The notes under the pieces: model-generated
The model's input: the letters and a program-made list of their open reading frames with translations, nothing else
Database searches by the model: none
What the model was told of the DNA's origin: nothing
Part shown: positions 20,901 through 31,700 of the stretch, piece by piece
How the letters are laid out: each line of letters begins with the position of its first letter
How positions within the stretch are numbered: the first letter of the stretch is position 1
Program-made: the position numbers and the translations under genes
Assembly: GCA_020636135.1 (NCBI GenBank)
Contig: JACJYK010000001.1
Location: 482,501-546,500 of the forward strand
Length of the DNA: 64,000 nt
Origin: Lewinellaceae bacterium
GTDB lineage: Bacteria > Bacteroidota > Bacteroidia > Chitinophagales > Saprospiraceae
Reading direction: 5' to 3'

Positions 20901-23900
20901 CTCCATATTTGCGACGCGAATGGTTTTTTTGATATAAATAATTATAATGCGGGGTACATGGTTAATTGTAGTCCTTGCAACATTGACTCCGTATTAACTT
21001 GTGGTGATGACACAAGTGCCACTGCCTTGGGTATTCCAATAGTTGTTGACGATTATGATTCAAATCCAATTGTGTATTATAGAGATATAATTATTTCTGG
21101 ATGCATCGATGGCTTATCTGAGTTTACGCGCAGATGGTATGCTTTAGATGCTTGTGGTAATTTGGATAGTTGTGATCAGATCTTTCAAATTTTGGACACT
21201 GTTCCACCGACCATAATACCTCCTCTTGATACAATAGTAGAGTGCGATGGATTAAATAATTCAGCTGATTTTAGTAGCTGGGTTGATTTGAATGGTCGGG
21301 CAATTGCTAGTGATGACTGTGACTCTGTTATATGGACTTATTCACTTGTAAGTTCGATATCTGGTTGTGGTTCAACACGGATTGATAGTGTGTTATTTAT
21401 TGCTACTGATAAATGCGGTAATGCAGATAGCGTTGGTGCCAGATTTATCATTGTTGACACGACGCCACCGGTAATCACCTGTCCAATAGACATTACTTTA
21501 GACTGTCCTGCGGACACCAGTACCACTAACACGGGAGTAGCTACGGCGACGGATGCCTGTAGCAGCATCACGATCAGTTACAGCGATGCGGTAACGACGG
21601 ACTGTGGCACTACTTACCAGGTGGTGAGGACGTGGCTGGCGGTCGATGCTTGCGGCAACAGCAGCGCTTGCGATCAGCTGATCACTATACAGGACACCAC
21701 CAGACCTGCGATCACTTGCCGGGCAGACATAACATTGAATTGTCCTGCAGACACTACAACAACGACCACGGGAGTAGCTACAGCGACGGATGCTTGCAGC
21801 AGCATCACGATCAGTTACAGTGATGCAGTAACGGCGGACTGTGGTACGACTTACCATGTTGTGAGGACGTGGTTGGCAGTAGATGCGTGTGGAAATAGCA
21901 GCAGTTGCGACCAACTGATCACGGTACAGGACACCACCAGACCTGCGATCACCTGCCCGGCAGACATAACATTGAATTGTCCTGCAGATACTACAACAAC
22001 GACCACGGGAGTAGCTACAGCGACGGATGCTTGTAGCAGCATTACGATCAGCTACAGCGATGCAGTAACGACAGACTGTGGAACGACCTACCATGTTGTG
22101 AGGACGTGGCTTGCAGTGGATGCGTGTGGCAATAGCAGCAGCTGCGACCAGCTGATCACGGTACAGGATACGACCAGACCTATGATCACTTGCCCGTCAG
22201 ACATCACCTTGGATTGTCCGGCGGATACGACCACGGCGACCACGGGAGTAGCTACAGCCACGGATGCCTGCAGCAGTGTCACGATCAGTTACAGTGATGC
22301 AGTGACAACAGACTGCGGAACCACCTATCATGTTGTGAGGACATGGCTTGCAGTTGATGCTTGTGGCAATAGCAACAGTTGTGATCAAATGATCACGGTT
22401 CAGGATACTACCAGACCTATGATTACCTGCCCGGTAGATATTACTTTGGATTGTCCGGCGGATACGACAAGAGGAACAACGGGAGTAGCTACGGCTACAG
22501 ATGCATGCAGCAGTGTCACGATCAGTTACAGTGATGCGGTGACGGTGGATTGTGGAACCACCTATCATGTTGTGAGGACGTGGCTGGCGGTGGATGCTTG
22601 TGGCAACAGCAGCAGTTGCGACCAACTGATCACGGTACAGGATACGACCAGACCGGTGATCACCTGTCCGGCAGTCATCACGTTAGACTGTCCGGCGGAT
22701 ACGACCACCGGAACAACGGGAATAGCTACGGCTACCGATGCCTGTAGCAGTGTCACGATCAGTTACAGTGATGCAGTGACAACAGACTGCGGGACCACCT
22801 ATCATGTCGTAAGGACCTGGTTAGCGGTCGATGCTTGTGGGAATAGCAGCGCTTGTGATCAGCTGATTACAGTGCAGGATACCACCAAACCTGCGATCAC
22901 TTGTCCGGCAGACATCACCTTAGATTGTCCGGCAGATACTACCACCGGAACAACGGGAATAGCTACGGCCATGGATGCCTGCAGCAGTGTCACGATCAGT
23001 TACAGCGATGCGTTAACGACAGACTGTGGCACGACCTATCATGTCTTGAGGACGTGGCTGGCGGTCGATGCTTGTGGCAATAGCAACAGTTGTGACCAGC
23101 TAATCATTGTCCAGGATACGACCAGTCCCACAATTACAGTAACTGCGATGAATGACACCGTACAGTGTGATGGGGGTGGCAATACGATAGCCTTTATGAG
23201 CTGGATCGACAACCATGGAGGTGCAATGGCATCGGATGGCTGTGGGAGCTTTATATGGGATACGACGCTGGTGTCCCGCACACCAGGATGTGGGAAGACG
23301 CGGATAGACCGGGTGTTGTTTATAGCGAGAGATGCATGCGGTAATGCAGATACGACGGAAGGATTGTTTGTGATCATCGATACGATAGCTCCGGTGATGC
23401 CGGCGGCTCCACGGGATACGGTGGTAGGCTGTCCGGTACAGGTACCGTTACCTGCGCCGGTGTTGTACCGGGATGCATGTGACGGAGTATTGCGGATAGC
23501 TTTTGCTCAGGATATGAGGGAGCCCTATTCCTGTGATTATACGATTACACGGAGCTGGATCGGAGTGGATGCGTGTGGCAACCGGGATACGATCGTACAG
23601 TTGATCCGGGTCAAAGACACGATAGCACCGGAGATACCGGGATTGGTGGATGGAGATACGATCAGATACGATTGTACGGATGTATTACCAACCACGGTGC
23701 CACCGGGCATGGATGCGTGTGGACCGGTGAGTGTAGGCTATGAAGATTCGACGGCCACACCGAGCTGTCCGGGTGAAGAGTTGATCCGGAGGAAGTACAC
23801 AGCTACGGATGTGTGTGGAAATGAGAGGATATACATCAACTGGTTGCAGTTCCGTGACACGACCCCACCAGAGATTACTTGCCCGGCAGATGTGACGTTA

Positions 23901-25718
23901 GACTGCCCGGCGGATACTACAACAGGAACGACGGGAGTAGCTACGGCCACCGATGCCTGTAGCAGTGTCACGATCAGTTACAGTGATGCAGTGACAACAG
24001 ACTGCGGAACCACCTATCATGTTGTGAGGACGTGGCTGGCGGTCGATGCTTGTGGCAATAGTAACAGTTGTGACCAGCTGATCACGGTACAGGATACCAC
24101 CAGACCCACGATCACTTGTCCAATAGATATTACGTTAAACTGCCCGGCTGATACTACCACAGGAACGACGGGAGTAGCTACGGCCATGGATGCCTGTAGC
24201 AGCATAACGATCAGTTACAGTGATGCGGTAACGACAGACTGCGGGACGACCTATCATGTTGTACGGACGTGGCTGGCAGTTGATGCGTGTGGCAACAGCA
24301 GCAGCTGTGACCAGCTGATCACAGTACAGGACACGACCAGACCTGCGATCACTTGCCCGGCAGACATCACCTTGGATTGTCCGGCGGATACGACCACGGC
24401 GACCACCGGAGTAGCTACAGCCACCGATGCTTGTAGCAGCATTACGATCAGTTACAGTGATGCGGTAACAACAGACTGCGGAACCACCTACCAGGTTGTG
24501 AGGACCTGGTTTGCAGTTGATGCTTGTGGCAATAGCAACAGTTGTGACCAGTTGATCACGGTACAGGACACCACCAGACCAGAGATCACTTGTCCGGTAG
24601 ATATTACGTTAGATTGTCCGGGGGATACCACAACAGGAACAACGGGAATAGCTACGGCAACAGATGCCTGTAGCAGTATCACGATCAGTTACAGCGATGC
24701 GGTAACGACAGAATGTGGTACAACTTACCACGTTGTACGGACCTGGCTTGCAGTGGATGCGTGTGGCAACAGCAGAAGCTGTGATCAACTGATCACGGTA
24801 CAGGATACTATAAAACCAGTTATCACTTGCCCGGCAGACATCACGTTAGACTGCCCGGCTGATACGAGCACTACCAACACGGGAGTTGCTACGGCTACGG
24901 ATGCTTGCAACAGTGTTACGATCAGTTACAGTGATGCAGTGACAGCAGACTGCGGAACCACCTACCAGGTTGTGAGGACATGGCTGGCAGTGGATGTTTG
25001 CGACAACAGCAGCAGTTGCGATCAGCTGATCATTGTACAGGATACGACCAGGCCGGTGATCACCTGTCCGGCAGACATCACATTAAACTGCCCGGCAGAT
25101 ACCACAACAGGAACAACGGGAGTAGCTACAGCCACGGATGCCTGCAGCAGTGTCACGATCAGTTACAGCGATGCGGTAACGGCGGATTGCGGAACGACCT
25201 ATCATGTCGTAAGGACCTGGCTTGCAGTAGATGCGTGTGGCAACAGCAGCAGTTGCGATCAACTGATCACGGTACAGGATACGACCAGACCGGTGATCAC
25301 CTGTCCGGCAGACATCACGTTAAACTGCCCGGGGGATACCACAACAGGAACAACGGGAATAGCTACGGCAACAGATGCCTGCAGCAGCATCACGATCAGC
25401 TACAGCGATGCGGTAACGACGGACTGTGGCACGACCTATCATGTTGTGAGGACATGGCTGGCAGTGGATGCGTGTGGCAATAGCAACAGTTGTGACCAGC
25501 TAATCATTGTCCAGGATACGACCAGTCCCACGATTACAGTAACTGCGATTAATGACACAGTACAGTGTGATGGGGTTGGCAATACGATAGCCTATATGAG
25601 CTGGATCGACAACCATGGAGGAGCGATGGCATCGGATGGGTGTGGGAGTTTTATATGGGATACGACGCTGGTGTCCCGCACACCGGGATGTTTTGGTGTT
25701 GTTTATAGCGAGAGATGA
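17973..25718 (+). CDS. N-terminal part of the second giant vWA/HYR surface protein, frame broken at 25.7 kb (2,581 aa)
   Basis: I place the start at ATG 17973 because it opens a clean signal peptide (MRKTIFYITISLCLSAVLFAG); an in-frame ATG at 17934 would add 13 non-hydrophobic residues. Order: N-terminal beta domain ~60-266 (GGIMFTGYKSDGTDAF), Ig-like 270-356, von Willebrand A domain ~390-593 with MIDAS DESGS near residue 400 and FTDGEP, DUF11-like 596-716. A first HYR domain is interrupted by an Asn-rich beta-helix-like insert (~725-1001). Then come one A module, seven 79-residue HYR units, an A-B-C module, seven more HYR units and the beginning of a second A module. The frame stops at TGA 25716-25718 after SRTPGC, inside a module that is intact in eight other places. 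The piece lacks the T9SS sorting domain, so alone it should not be exported to the surface. It is best read as the front of one gene ending at 53449. The first 3.5 kb is clearly more AT-rich than the repeats. Confidence 0.85.
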   Translation: MRKTIFYITISLCLSAVLFAGIQQWSVHNDQAKITLSPNPVPTTQESTYFNPTPPNISLGGIMFTGYKSDGTDAFSIVLLQPITAGTILHFTDRGWDIADGGFDTSEGTLTFTFGRDFSCGEEILFEDGGWHATDVNGSSAGTVSESGNFSLSTSGDQIFAYETPTPTTSNESAFVAAIHMNGNWDSDVSGGNADTESERPSTFNGSGAAYAIVFGSEYDNAKYDCSTTSGSTTAILSGLGNNSNWQKGNNSSDIDDLDNFCQFCCGAPIAITLSGPSTVDADSTFVIHVIGSLGVGENWNLYLGICGGTPLQTTMTDSFVITAPSTAGEYTYYVNSSASDCPNACEAITICVDNQYSTCTNCSSSLDIEDCGDCHLPSPAPNPPLMANCDDIRIVLLLDESGSLNSSRMDVEDGVNNFVTALNGSGAELALIEFSTYARLVTNYTPMNSALVTNVQNYFNGIPYNGYTYNPNGGTNWHHAIALAASLAQADLIIFFTDGEPNYYGTSLIYSCDYAPSIVNPVKIANQLKNNGSHIFMLGVGNSINNTNLQRMSGTTQYMAGTNTVGTSDWTIENFDNLAQCLEDFAYEICATTITLEKTVLDTTCLGDTITFRFIVENTGPTNDAESTQVKDTLPPGYLLLPYSGSKTVCIGNACSPSQPSNTICWTIGNLLPGLSDTVYINALVQSSNNLENTAWATSTTADTVSSIVSDIPIDTTPPSIMCTPSCLNSPQEPLNGEDCNSCSTTISGNGTVTVSSGMKVCISASTSFTGNVTVDGGTLVVCGNMTPSNFTLNNGTVILLGTASFNNINFNNSGSIFKNYGTVTFQNLTCQGTIENHGTLIANGNANINTSTSLFINTGNASFGNNLIVNGALNNYGSIYVDHNMNGNGQSIINNYCEIDVNNTMSLNNLFQNSGLITVVSNITLQNGSVSDFRNKSAIYAGGGILNGAISIDGCSFMSVTYSELNSSLTIAGELHICDANGFFDINNYNAGYMVNCSPCNIDSVLTCGDDTSATALGIPIVVDDYDSNPIVYYRDIIISGCIDGLSEFTRRWYALDACGNLDSCDQIFQILDTVPPTIIPPLDTIVECDGLNNSADFSSWVDLNGRAIASDDCDSVIWTYSLVSSISGCGSTRIDSVLFIATDKCGNADSVGARFIIVDTTPPVITCPIDITLDCPADTSTTNTGVATATDACSSITISYSDAVTTDCGTTYQVVRTWLAVDACGNSSACDQLITIQDTTRPAITCRADITLNCPADTTTTTTGVATATDACSSITISYSDAVTADCGTTYHVVRTWLAVDACGNSSSCDQLITVQDTTRPAITCPADITLNCPADTTTTTTGVATATDACSSITISYSDAVTTDCGTTYHVVRTWLAVDACGNSSSCDQLITVQDTTRPMITCPSDITLDCPADTTTATTGVATATDACSSVTISYSDAVTTDCGTTYHVVRTWLAVDACGNSNSCDQMITVQDTTRPMITCPVDITLDCPADTTRGTTGVATATDACSSVTISYSDAVTVDCGTTYHVVRTWLAVDACGNSSSCDQLITVQDTTRPVITCPAVITLDCPADTTTGTTGIATATDACSSVTISYSDAVTTDCGTTYHVVRTWLAVDACGNSSACDQLITVQDTTKPAITCPADITLDCPADTTTGTTGIATAMDACSSVTISYSDALTTDCGTTYHVLRTWLAVDACGNSNSCDQLIIVQDTTSPTITVTAMNDTVQCDGGGNTIAFMSWIDNHGGAMASDGCGSFIWDTTLVSRTPGCGKTRIDRVLFIARDACGNADTTEGLFVIIDTIAPVMPAAPRDTVVGCPVQVPLPAPVLYRDACDGVLRIAFAQDMREPYSCDYTITRSWIGVDACGNRDTIVQLIRVKDTIAPEIPGLVDGDTIRYDCTDVLPTTVPPGMDACGPVSVGYEDSTATPSCPGEELIRRKYTATDVCGNERIYINWLQFRDTTPPEITCPADVTLDCPADTTTGTTGVATATDACSSVTISYSDAVTTDCGTTYHVVRTWLAVDACGNSNSCDQLITVQDTTRPTITCPIDITLNCPADTTTGTTGVATAMDACSSITISYSDAVTTDCGTTYHVVRTWLAVDACGNSSSCDQLITVQDTTRPAITCPADITLDCPADTTTATTGVATATDACSSITISYSDAVTTDCGTTYQVVRTWFAVDACGNSNSCDQLITVQDTTRPEITCPVDITLDCPGDTTTGTTGIATATDACSSITISYSDAVTTECGTTYHVVRTWLAVDACGNSRSCDQLITVQDTIKPVITCPADITLDCPADTSTTNTGVATATDACNSVTISYSDAVTADCGTTYQVVRTWLAVDVCDNSSSCDQLIIVQDTTRPVITCPADITLNCPADTTTGTTGVATATDACSSVTISYSDAVTADCGTTYHVVRTWLAVDACGNSSSCDQLITVQDTTRPVITCPADITLNCPGDTTTGTTGIATATDACSSITISYSDAVTTDCGTTYHVVRTWLAVDACGNSNSCDQLIIVQDTTSPTITVTAINDTVQCDGVGNTIAYMSWIDNHGGAMASDGCGSFIWDTTLVSRTPGCFGVVYSER
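20145..20975 (+). other. Asn/Thr-rich beta-helix-like domain inserted into an HYR domain
   Basis: About 277 codons between the first strand of an HYR domain (DTTPPSIMC) and its continuation (NIDSVLTCGDDTSATALG). The sequence is made of short irregular repeats rich in Asn, Gly, Thr, Ile and Val (NNGTVILLGTASF, NYGTVTFQN, NHGTLIANGNA), as in right-handed parallel beta-helix or autotransporter-like passenger folds. It is Cys-poor inside and Cys-bounded at both ends. It has no counterpart in the paralogue at 3757. Confidence 0.6.
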
Positions 25719-28700
25719 ATGCGGTAATGCAGACACCACGGAAGGGATCGTCCCTATGGCGAAATGGGCTTACATCCTCTTCACATACAGATGATTAATG
25801 AGACAGTACAGGGAAGGATTGTTTTGCGTTACGAGGCTGGATGATGCCGGCGGCTCCACGGGATACGGTGGTAGGCTGTCCTGTACAGGTACCGTTACCT
25901 GCGCCGGTGTTGTACCGGGATGCATGTGACGGAGTATTGCGGATAGCTTTTGCTCAGGATATGAGGGAGCCCTATTCCTGTGATTATACGATTACACGGA
26001 GCTGGATCGGAGTGGATGCCTGTGGCAACCGGGATACGATCATCCAGCTGATCCGGGTCAAAGACACGATAGCACCGGAGATACCGGGATTGGTGGATGG
26101 AGATACGATCAGATACGATTGTACGGATCCATTACCAACCACGGTGCCATCGGGCATGGATGCGTGTGGACCGGTGAGTGTAGGCTATGAAGATTCAACG
26201 GCCACACCGAGCTGTCCGGGTGAAGAGTTGATCCGAAGGAAGTACACAGCTACGGATGTGTGTGGAAATGAGAGGATATACATCAACTGGCTACAATTCC
26301 GGGATACGACCAGACCAGAGATCACTTGTCCGGCAGACATCACATTAGACTGTCCGGCGGATACAACAACAACGACCACTGGAGTTGCTACGGCGACGGA
26401 TGCCTGCAGCAGTATCACGATCAGTTACAGCGATGCGGTAACAGCAGAATGTGGAACGACCTATCATGTTGTAAGGACGTGGCTGGCGGTCGATGCTTGC
26501 GGTAATAGCAGCGCTTGTGACCAGCTGATCACGGTACAGGATACGACCAGACCGGTGATCACCTGCCCGTCAGATATCACGGTAGATTGTCCGGCAGATA
26601 CCACCACAGGAACGACGAGAGTAGCTACGGCCACGGATGCCTGCAGCAGTGTCATGATCAGTTACAGTGATGCAGTAACGGCGGACTGCGGAACCACCTA
26701 TCATGTTGTGAGGACGTGGCTTGCAGTTGATGCTTGCGGCAACAGCAGCAGTTGCGATCAGCTGATCATTGTACAGGATACCACCAGACCTATGATCACT
26801 TGCCCGGCAGACATCACGTTAGATTGCCCGGCTGATACGAGCACTACCAACACGGGAGTAGCTACGGCCACGGATGCCTGCAGCAGTGTTACGATCAGTT
26901 ACAGCGATGCGGTAACGACGGATTGTGGCACCACCTACCACGTCGTAAGGACGTGGCTGGCGGTCGATGCGTGTGGCAACAGCAGCGCTTGCGATCAGCT
27001 TATCACGGTACAGGATACTACCAGACCGGTGATCACTTGCCCGGGTAATGTGACATTAGACTGTCCAGCAGATACGAGTACCACCAACACGGGAGTAGCT
27101 ACAGCTACGGATGCCTGCAGCAGTGTCACGATCAGTTACAGTGATGCGGTAACAGCAGATTGTGGCACAACCTACCATGTTGTGAGGACGTGGCTAGCAG
27201 TAGATGCGTGTGGCAACAGCAGCGCTTGCGATCAGCTTATCACGGTACAGGATACTACAAAACCAGAGATTACTTGCCCGGCGGATGTGACATTAGACTG
27301 CCCGGCAGATACTGCAACAGGAACGACGGGAGTAGCTACCGCTACCGATGCTTGCAGCAGCATCACGATCAGCTACAGCGATGCGGTGACAGCAGATTGT
27401 GGCACAACCTACTATGTTGTGAGGACGTGGCTGGCAGTTGATGCGTGTGGCAATAGCAGCGCTTGCGACCAACTGATCACGGTACAGGATACTACAAAAC
27501 CAGAGATCACCTGCCCGGCGGATGTGACATTAGACTGCCCGGCAGATACTGCAACAGGAACGACGGGAGTAGCTACCGCTACCGATGCTTGCAGCAGCAT
27601 CACGATCAGCTACAGCGATGCGGTGACGACGGACTGTGGTACAACTTACCACGTCGAACGTACCTGGCTGGCAGTTGATGCGTGTGGCAACAGCAGCAGC
27701 TGTGATCAGCTGATCACAGTACAGGACACGACCAGACCTGCGATCACTTGCCCGGCAGACATCACCTTGGATTGTCCGGCGGATACGAGCACGGCAACAA
27801 CGGGAGTAGCTACGGCCACCGATGCCTGTAGCAGCATTACGATCAGTTACAGCGATGCGGTAACGGCGGATTGTGGCACGACCTATCATGTTGTGCGGAC
27901 GTGGCTGGCAGCAGATGCGTGTGGTAACAGCAGCAGCTGTGATCAAATGATCACTGTCCAGGATACCACCCGACCGATGATCACCTGCCCGGCTGATGTG
28001 ACATTAGACTGTCCGGCGGATACGAGTATTGCAAATACCGGAATTGCTGGTGCAACGGATATGTGTTCCCTAATCCCGGTTATATCTTATGTTAATTCAC
28101 TCACTAGTGATTGTGGAGGAACATATACGATAAATCGTGTCTGGATGGCAACAGATGTTTGTGGTAACAGTACAACCTGTACGCAACTGATCACAGTCCA
28201 GGATACGATAATTCCCACGATTACAGTTGTCGCGATGAATGATACAGTTCAGTGTGACGGCACTGGTAATACAACTGCATATAAATCCTGGATCGACAAC
28301 CATGGAGGTGCAATGGCATCGGATGGATGTGGGAGTTTTATATGGGATACGACGCTGGTGTCACGAACACCGGGATGTGGGAAGACACGGATAGACCGGG
28401 TGTTGTTCATAGCGAGAGATGAATGTGGTAATGCAGACACCACGGAAGGATTGTTTGTGATCATCGATACGATAGCTCCGGTGATGCCGGCGGCTCCGCG
28501 GGATACGGTGGTAGGTTGTCCTGTACAGGTACCGTTACCTGCGCCGGTGTTGTACCGGGATGCATGTGACGGAGTATTGCGGATAGCGTTTGCTCAGGAT
28601 ATGAGGGAGTCCTATTCCTGTGATTATACGATTACACGGAGCTGGATCGGAGTGGATGCCTGTGGCAACCGGGATACAATCGTGCAGCTGATCCGGGTCA

Positions 28701-31700
28701 AAGACACGATAGCACCGGAGATTCCGGGATTGGTGGATGGAGATACGATCAGATACGATTGTACGGATCCATTACCAACCACGGTGCCACCGGGCATGGA
28801 TGCGTGTGGACCGGTGAGTGTAGGCTATGAAGATTCGACGGCCACACCGAGCTGTCCGGGTGAAGAGTTGATCCGAAGGAAGTACACAGCTACGGATGTG
28901 TGTGGCAATGAGCGGGTATACATCAACTGGTTGCAGTTCCGTGACACGACACCACCAGAGATCACTTGTCCGGCAGACATCACATTAAACTGCCCTGCGG
29001 ATACGACCACGGCAACAACGGGAGTAGCTACGGCCACCGATGCCTGCAGCAGCATCACGATCAGTTACAGTGATGCGGTGACGGCAGATTGCGGAACCAC
29101 CTACCACGTCGTAAGGACGTGGCTGGCAGTTGATGCGTGTGGCAACAGCAGCAGTTGCGATCAAATGATCACGGTACAGGATACGACCAGACCGGTGATC
29201 ACCTGCCCGGCAGACATCACGTTAAACTGCCCGGCGGATACGAGCACAACCAACACGGGAGTAGCTACCGCTACCGATGCCTGTAGCAGTATTACGATCA
29301 GTTACAGTGATGCGGTGACGACAGACTGTGGTACGACCTATCATGTTGTACGTACCTGGCTGGCAGTTGATGCCTGCGGCAACAGTAGCAGCTGTGATCA
29401 ACTTATAACAGTACAGGATACGACCAGACCGGTGATTACCTGCCCGGTAGATATTACGTTAGACTGTCCAGCGGATACGACCACAGGAACCACGGGAGTC
29501 GCTATGGCTACGGATGCTTGCAACAGTGTTACGATCAGTTACAGTGATGCAGTGACAACAGACTGCGGCACGACCTACCATGTTGTGAGGACATGGCTGG
29601 CAGTTGATGCTTGTGGCAACAGTAACAGTTGTGATCAAATGATCACGATACAGGACACCACCAGACCTGAGATCACTTGCCCGACAGATATTACGTTAAA
29701 CTGTCCGGCGGATACTACAACAGGAACAACGGGAGTAGCTACGGCCATGGATGGGTGTAGCAGCATCACGATCAGTTACAGTGATGCAGTGACAGCAGAC
29801 TGCGGAACCACCTACCAGGTTGTGAGGACATGGCTTGCAGTTGATGCTTGTGGCAATAGCAACAGTTGTGACCAGCTAATCATTGTCCAGGATACGACCA
29901 GTCCCACGATTACGGTACCTGCGATGAATGACACGGTGCAGTGCGACGGCAGTGGTAATGCAACCGCCTATATGAGCTGGATCGACAACCATGGAGGTGC
30001 AATGGCATCGGATGGATGTGGGAGTTTTATATGGGATACGACGCTGGTGTCCCGCACACCGGGATGTGGGAAGACACGGATAGACCGGGTGTTGTTCATA
30101 GCGAGAGATGAATGCGGTAATGCTGATACGACGGAAGGATTGTTTGTGATCATCGATACGATAGCTCCGGTGATGCCGGCGGCTCCACGGGATACGGTGG
30201 TAGGTTGTCCGGTACAGGTACCGTTACCTGCGCCGGTGTTGTACCGTGATGCATGTGACGGAGTATTGCGGATAGCGTTTGCTCAGGATATGAGGGAGTC
30301 CTATTCCTGTGATTATACGATTACACGGAGCTGGATCGGAGTGGATGCCTGTGGCAACCAGGATACGATCATCCAGCTGATCCGGGTCAAAGACACGATA
30401 GCACCGGAGATTCCGGGATTGGTGGATGGAGATACGATCAGATACGATTGTACGGATCCATTACCGACCACGGTTCCATCGGGCATGGATGCGTGTGGAC
30501 CGGTGAGTGTAGGTTACGAAGATTCGACGGCCACACCGAGCTGTCCGGGTGAAGAGTTGATACGGAGGAAGTACACAGCTACGGATGTGTGTGGAAATAC
30601 GAGGATATACATCAACTGGCTACAATTCCGGGATACGACCAGACCTGAGATTACTTGCCCGGTAGATATTACTTTAGACTGTCCAGCAGATACGAGCACA
30701 ACCAACACGGGAGTAGCTACGGCTACGGATGCCTGTAGCAGCATTACGATCAGTTACAGTGATGCGGTAATGACGGATTGCGGTACAACTTACCATGTTG
30801 TAAGGACCTGGCTGGCAGTAGATGCGTGCGGGAATAGTAGTAGTTGTGATCAAATGATCACAATACAGGATACGACCAGACCGGTGATCACCTGTCCGGC
30901 AGATATCACGTTAGATTGTCCGGCAGATACCACCACAGGAACAACGGGAGTAGCTACGGCCACGGATGCCTGCAGCAGTGTCATGATCAGTTACAGCGAT
31001 GCAGTAACGGCGGACTGCGGAACCACCTATCATGTTGTGAGGACGTGGCTTGCAGTTGATGCTTGCGGCAACAGCAGCAGTTGCGATCAGCTGATCATTG
31101 TACAGGATACCACCAGACCTATGATCACTTGCCCGGCAGACATCACGTTAGACTGCCCGGCGGATACGACCACGGCGACCACCGGAGTAGCTACAGCCAC
31201 CGATGCCTGTAGCAGTGTTACGATCAGTTACAGCGATGCGGTAACGACGGATTGTGGCACCACCTACCACGTCGTAAGGACGTGGCTGGCGGTCGATGCG
31301 TGTGGCAACAGCAGCGCTTGCGATCAGCTTATCACGGTACAGGATACTACAAAACCTGAGATTACTTGCCCGGCGGACATCACGTTAGATTGCCCAGCGG
31401 ATACGACCACGGCAACAACGGGAGTAGCTACAGCTACGGATGCCTGCAGCAGTGTCACGATCAGTTACAGCGATGCGGTGACAGCAGATTGTGGCACCAC
31501 CTACCACGTCGTACGGACGTGGCTGGCAGTAGATGCGTGTGGCAACAGCAAGAGTTGTGACCAGCTGATCACGGTACAGGATACCACCAGACCGGTGATC
31601 ACCTGTCCGGCAGGCATCACGTTAGATTGCCCAGCGGATACGACCACGGCAACAACGGGAGTAGCTACGGCCATGGATGCCTGCAGCAGCATCACGATCA

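Noticed and set aside
25691..25843. The lesion considered as an insertion-sequence remnant
   Set aside because: The unique part is only about 58 bp, has no terminal inverted repeats or transposase fragment, and its flanking GGAAGG is native to the module. I treat it as a rearrangement or assembly scar instead.
25841..25849. ATG-ATG at 25841 as a genuine start of an independent 9,202-residue gene
   Set aside because: No signal peptide, no promoter box and no initiation context; the ATG arises at the edge of the scar, inside what is normally the linker to domain B.
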